From the NCBI GenBank assembly GCA_910587905.1, contig CAJUOF010000028.1, positions 1 to 9,335 on the forward strand: DNA of 9,335 bases, read 5' to 3'. The notes under the pieces are model-generated. The model was not told the DNA's origin. It was given only the letters and a program-made list of their open reading frames with translations, and made no database searches. Numbering within the stretch: position 1 is the first letter of the stretch; every line of letters starts with the position of its first letter. The position numbers and the translations under genes were made by a program. This DNA comes from an uncultured Lachnospiraceae bacterium (GTDB lineage: Bacteria; Bacillota_A; Clostridia; Lachnospirales; Lachnospiraceae). Of this stretch, positions 7,352-9,335 are shown in pieces.

Positions 7352-7945
7352 ATGGACTATCTTAGCCAATTAAAAATGATAGCCGAAAGCAACGGCAGTA
7401 TTATAAACAACAAAACGGCAGCGGAGCAAGGCATTTCAAGAGCGATACTATCCAAATTATGCTTGGACAATAAAATCCAGCGCATTGCCCGTGGCCAGTA
7501 CGTCTTCAGCGATGATATGCAGGATGAATTGTTATCCATCGGCATGCGATCCAATCTGTTCGTCTTCTCTCACGAAACAGCCCTGTTTTTACATGGGATT
7601 TCGGATCGAACTCCGTTTGAGCATACAATTACCGCACCGTCTGGAAAAGTCCCCTCAAAGGCGATACAGGAAGAATGTAAAGTATATTATATCAAACCCG
7701 AACTGTTTGATCTCGGTAAAACAATGCTTACGACTCCTTCTGGAAACAAAGTAGCCGGATATGATTTGGAGCGAACAATTTGCGATATTGTCAGGAGCAG
7801 AAATAAAGTAGGCAGCGAAACATTTCTTGCCGCACTCAAAATGTATGCCACAAGTTCCAAAAAGGATTTAAACAAGCTGAACACTTATGCTACGGAAATG
7901 AGAATAGCCAGGATTGTAAGAAAATATCTGGAGGTACTTTTATGA
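7352..7945 (+). CDS. Type IV toxin-antitoxin system AbiEi-like antitoxin / autorepressor
   Basis: A 197-residue protein of the AbiEi antitoxin family, which neutralises an AbiEii nucleotidyltransferase toxin without binding it and represses its own promoter. The N-terminal 50 residues look like the family's winged helix: helices around 3-13 and 18-28, recognition helix ISRAILSKLCLDNK (28-41), and wing KIQRIARGQYVF. The C-terminal part carries the family-like VFSHETALFLHGISDRTP (71-88) and YDLERTICDIVRSR (137-150). The start is ATG 7352, 7 bases after GAGG; an in-frame GTG lies 6 bases upstream. The stop overlaps the next start (ATGA), the usual coupling of antitoxin then toxin. The gene appears complete, while the toxin next to it is broken. 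Confidence 0.9.
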   Translation: MDYLSQLKMIAESNGSIINNKTAAEQGISRAILSKLCLDNKIQRIARGQYVFSDDMQDELLSIGMRSNLFVFSHETALFLHGISDRTPFEHTITAPSGKVPSKAIQEECKVYYIKPELFDLGKTMLTTPSGNKVAGYDLERTICDIVRSRNKVGSETFLAALKMYATSSKKDLNKLNTYATEMRIARIVRKYLEVLL

Positions 7946-8255
7946 ACAACGCTATGAGCTTAAAAGCTAAAATCAGAAATATCGCAAAGCAGAAGAATCT
8001 TCCCGCACAGGTAATTCTCCAGAACTATATGTTTGAACGTCTGCTGGTCCGTCTCGCCAAATCAGAATATAATGATAAGTTTGTTCTGAAAGGCGGTATG
8101 CTGGTTGCTGCTATTGTAGGTCTGGATAACAGAGCCACCATGGATCTTGATACCACGCTCAAGAAATGTGGGACAAGTACCGCAGGCAGTTTGCCTATGC
8201 AGAAGACATTACTTATGAAAGCATTTTAGCTGAACTTCAAAAGCTGATTCAGTGA
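7942..8255 (+). pseudogene. AbiEii-family nucleotidyltransferase toxin, internally deleted and out of frame
   Basis: The frame starts at ATG 7942, 7 bases after GGAGG, overlapping the antitoxin stop by 4 bases. Residues 1-74 match the start of AbiEii/AbiGii toxins: an N-terminal helical segment, FVLKGGML (47-54) as the nucleotidyltransferase glycine motif, and ATMDLDTTL (65-73) with the two metal-binding aspartates Asp68 and Asp70. Immediately afterwards the frame becomes unrelated and stops at 8229. In another frame, 8166-8255 reads MWDKYRRQFAYAEDITYESI and so on to a TGA, which resembles the C-terminal tail of the same family. The middle, about 170 or more residues in normal members of 270-300, has been lost at a junction near 8155-8166. 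The remaining catalytic motifs are absent, so the product should be inactive as a toxin. Confidence 0.88.
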
Positions 8256-8295
8256 TTTGTATGTTTTATTCAATATAAATGTTTGGAGGATAGAC

Positions 8296-8853
8296 ATGAT
8301 TAAATTCAAAAACCAAAAAACTGGTGAGATTAAAACTGCATTTTCTCTTCGTGAAGAAGGAGAAAAGACATACGTTAAGTTTTCTAAGGATGGAAAGGAA
8401 TATGGGTATTTCAAAGGCAATATTGAAATCATTCCTCCGGCCAACGACAAACTGCCATTTCGCGTGTATGCATATACCAAAGAATGTTACAAATGCCATA
8501 AGCCCACAGAAATTTTAACCTATATTACATATGCAGACAAGCCCGCCGAGGATGTGACATTTCCTTATGATTATGACAGACTGTTAAAACATCAGGACAT
8601 CGTTGCACATCTGCAAGACCCAAGTGTTGAATACTACGGATTGAATGTCATTGGCGATATTAAGGAATTTGACCATATGCTTATGGAAAAATATCCGGAG
8701 AGAATCAAAAGCGTCTATAGCAAAACAAAAAACGAAACTTATCCTATGAATGTCTGTAGTCATTGTGGAAGCGGTCAAGGCTGGTATTTTATTTATCGGG
8801 ATATCAATAATGTGATCAAAAACAAGGAAGGAATCCAGACATTCGATAAATAA
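8296..8853 (+). CDS. Hypothetical protein with two CxxC pairs (probable zinc-binding)
   Basis: A 185-residue protein that I do not recognise as a named family. ATG 8296 is chosen because GGAGG lies 6 bases upstream; the frame is open from 8257, but earlier starts have no ribosome binding site. The N-terminal 47 residues look strand-rich and charged (IKFKNQKTGEIKTAF, then EKTYVKFSKDGKEYGYF). CYKC (64-67) and CSHC (154-157) form two CxxC pairs that could hold one zinc ion like a split zinc ribbon, with about 86 residues between them. The second sits in a GSGQGWYFIY context. No signal peptide or membrane segment is seen. It follows the broken toxin by 40 bases in the same direction. Its role is unknown; its place next to a toxin-antitoxin locus in AT-rich DNA suggests accessory cargo. 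Confidence 0.8.
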   Translation: MIKFKNQKTGEIKTAFSLREEGEKTYVKFSKDGKEYGYFKGNIEIIPPANDKLPFRVYAYTKECYKCHKPTEILTYITYADKPAEDVTFPYDYDRLLKHQDIVAHLQDPSVEYYGLNVIGDIKEFDHMLMEKYPERIKSVYSKTKNETYPMNVCSHCGSGQGWYFIYRDINNVIKNKEGIQTFDK

Positions 8854-8885
8854 TCGTTCATTTTCACTTTCAATATCATTCATAT

Positions 8886-8935
8886 TTCAAGTGAACTTCT
8901 TTAAAGCATTTTTATTGGGGAGGTGTTCACTTGAA
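8886..8935. repeat. Perfect 11-bp inverted repeat enclosing a ribosome binding site and start codon
   Basis: TTCAAGTGAAC (8886-8896) and GTTCACTTGAA (8925-8935) are perfect inverted copies with 28 bases between them. The loop holds GGGGAGG (8917-8923). The right arm contains the TTG start codon at 8931. In mRNA this could form a hairpin with the start codon in the stem and the Shine-Dalgarno in the loop. It could equally be an operator. No U-tract follows, so it is not a terminator. Confidence 0.65.
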
Positions 8936-9107
8936 TAAGAAAAAGGAATATGAAAACATATTATTGCAGGAATATGGGATTTCCGATATGGAGCAATCGA
9001 TTGCGCATTATCGATGTAAAATTGGAATCAGCATTTTCTATGCTTCCTGGGACACTGAGCAAATGAATAAAAAGCTTGCTCTTTCTATCCATGAAAACCC
9101 TAAATAA
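8931..9107 (+). CDS. Small hypothetical protein, TTG start
   Basis: A 58-residue frame, TTG 8931 to TAA 9105-9107, preceded at 7 bases by GGGGAGG, a strong ribosome binding site that supports the unusual start. The protein begins MNKKKEYENILLQEYGI, then has DMEQSIAHYRCKIGISIFYASW and ends HENPK. It looks cytoplasmic, with a lysine-rich N-terminal helix and a short hydrophobic stretch too weak for a clear membrane segment. I do not recognise it. It is in the same AT-rich style as the upstream 185-residue gene, and its start codon lies within an inverted repeat. It ends just before the IS3 remnant, which faces it from the opposite strand. Confidence 0.6.
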   Translation: MNKKKEYENILLQEYGISDMEQSIAHYRCKIGISIFYASWDTEQMNKKLALSIHENPK

Positions 9108-9112
9108 TCGCT

Positions 9113-9335
9113 TTAGATAAGCGGAGTAACATTGTTCTTTAGCTTTGTAATGCCATTGGGCCTGCGTTTTGGCCTGTGGCTTAATCCTGTTTCTTCCATG
9201 ATCCGGCAGCGGCCATATGTATCATTGCATTCATCCTCTGCCACGACAGCCCGCATTTTTTCAGCGAGGCCTTCGTATTTCCACGGATCATCCCGATGTT
9301 TCAGATACCAGTAAAATCCCTGCCTTGTCACGTGA
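9113..9335 (-). pseudogene. IS3-family transposase (orfB) fragment, degenerate
   Basis: The minus strand, open at the right edge, reads TRQGFYWYLKHRDDPWKY, then MRAVVAEDECNDTYGR, then ETGLSHRPKRRPNGITK. This matches the N-terminal (HTH_21-like) part of IS3-family OrfB integrases. In intact relatives about 20-30 residues separate the TYGR segment from the IGLSHRPKRRPNGITK segment; here they are joined in frame, so an internal block is missing. After NGITK (about 9149) the similarity ends and the frame runs through unrelated residues to a stop at 9113. The whole DDE catalytic core is absent, so it cannot be an active transposase. The upstream part, including any orfA, lies beyond the window. 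Confidence 0.88.

Noticed and set aside
9109..9123. Hairpin CGCTT/AAGCG as a terminator between the small ORF and the IS remnant
   Set aside because: Only 5 bp and no U-tract on either strand.
1..9335. CRISPR array, tRNA, rRNA, integrase attachment sites, diversity-generating repeats
   Set aside because: No regularly spaced repeats, no tRNA-like cloverleaf or rRNA sequence, and no reverse transcriptase or integrase genes were seen.

Overview
The window looks like a chromosomal segment from a low- to mid-GC Firmicute, most likely a clostridial gut-type bacterium of the Lachnospiraceae. This is inferred from strong GGAGG-type ribosome binding sites, the protein flavour of glutamate synthase and the BvgS-like hybrid kinase, and the IS3 and AbiE relatives. 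It splits into a GC-rich, housekeeping-like left part (1 to about 7300, all genes on the minus strand) and a visibly AT-rich accessory right part (about 7300 to 9335, genes mostly on the plus strand).

Left part, read on the minus strand from right to left: (i) a metallophosphoesterase gene with a good promoter that is frameshifted and cut short (7075-6733). (ii) Directly abutting it is a large hybrid sensor histidine kinase (6723-3832) with a signal peptide, two tandem periplasmic solute-binding domains, one transmembrane helix, HisKA, HATPase and a C-terminal receiver. (iii) A roughly 400-base intergenic region follows. It holds a near-consensus promoter and, in the transcribed leader, a strong hairpin plus U-tract that looks like a transcription attenuator. 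(iv) gltB, the large subunit of glutamate synthase, starts at 3431 and runs off the left edge inside its FMN/3Fe-4S domain.

Right part: a type IV toxin-antitoxin locus of the AbiE type. A strong promoter drives an intact AbiEi-like antitoxin (7352-7945). Its partner, the AbiEii nucleotidyltransferase toxin, starts with a 4-base overlap but has lost its middle: the N-terminal third is joined out of frame to the native C-terminal tail. Next come an unrecognised 185-residue protein with two CxxC pairs, a small 58-residue protein with a TTG start set in a perfect 11-bp inverted repeat, and a degenerate IS3-family transposase fragment that runs off the right edge.

Taken together, the right part reads as an eroding accessory island (orphan antitoxin, broken toxin, IS remnant) beside nitrogen-metabolism and signalling genes. 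I do not see a clearly new multi-gene system. The points most worth following up are the gltB leader attenuator, the internally deleted toxin beside an intact antitoxin, the phosphoesterase remnant upstream of the kinase, and the start-codon hairpin of the small ORF.
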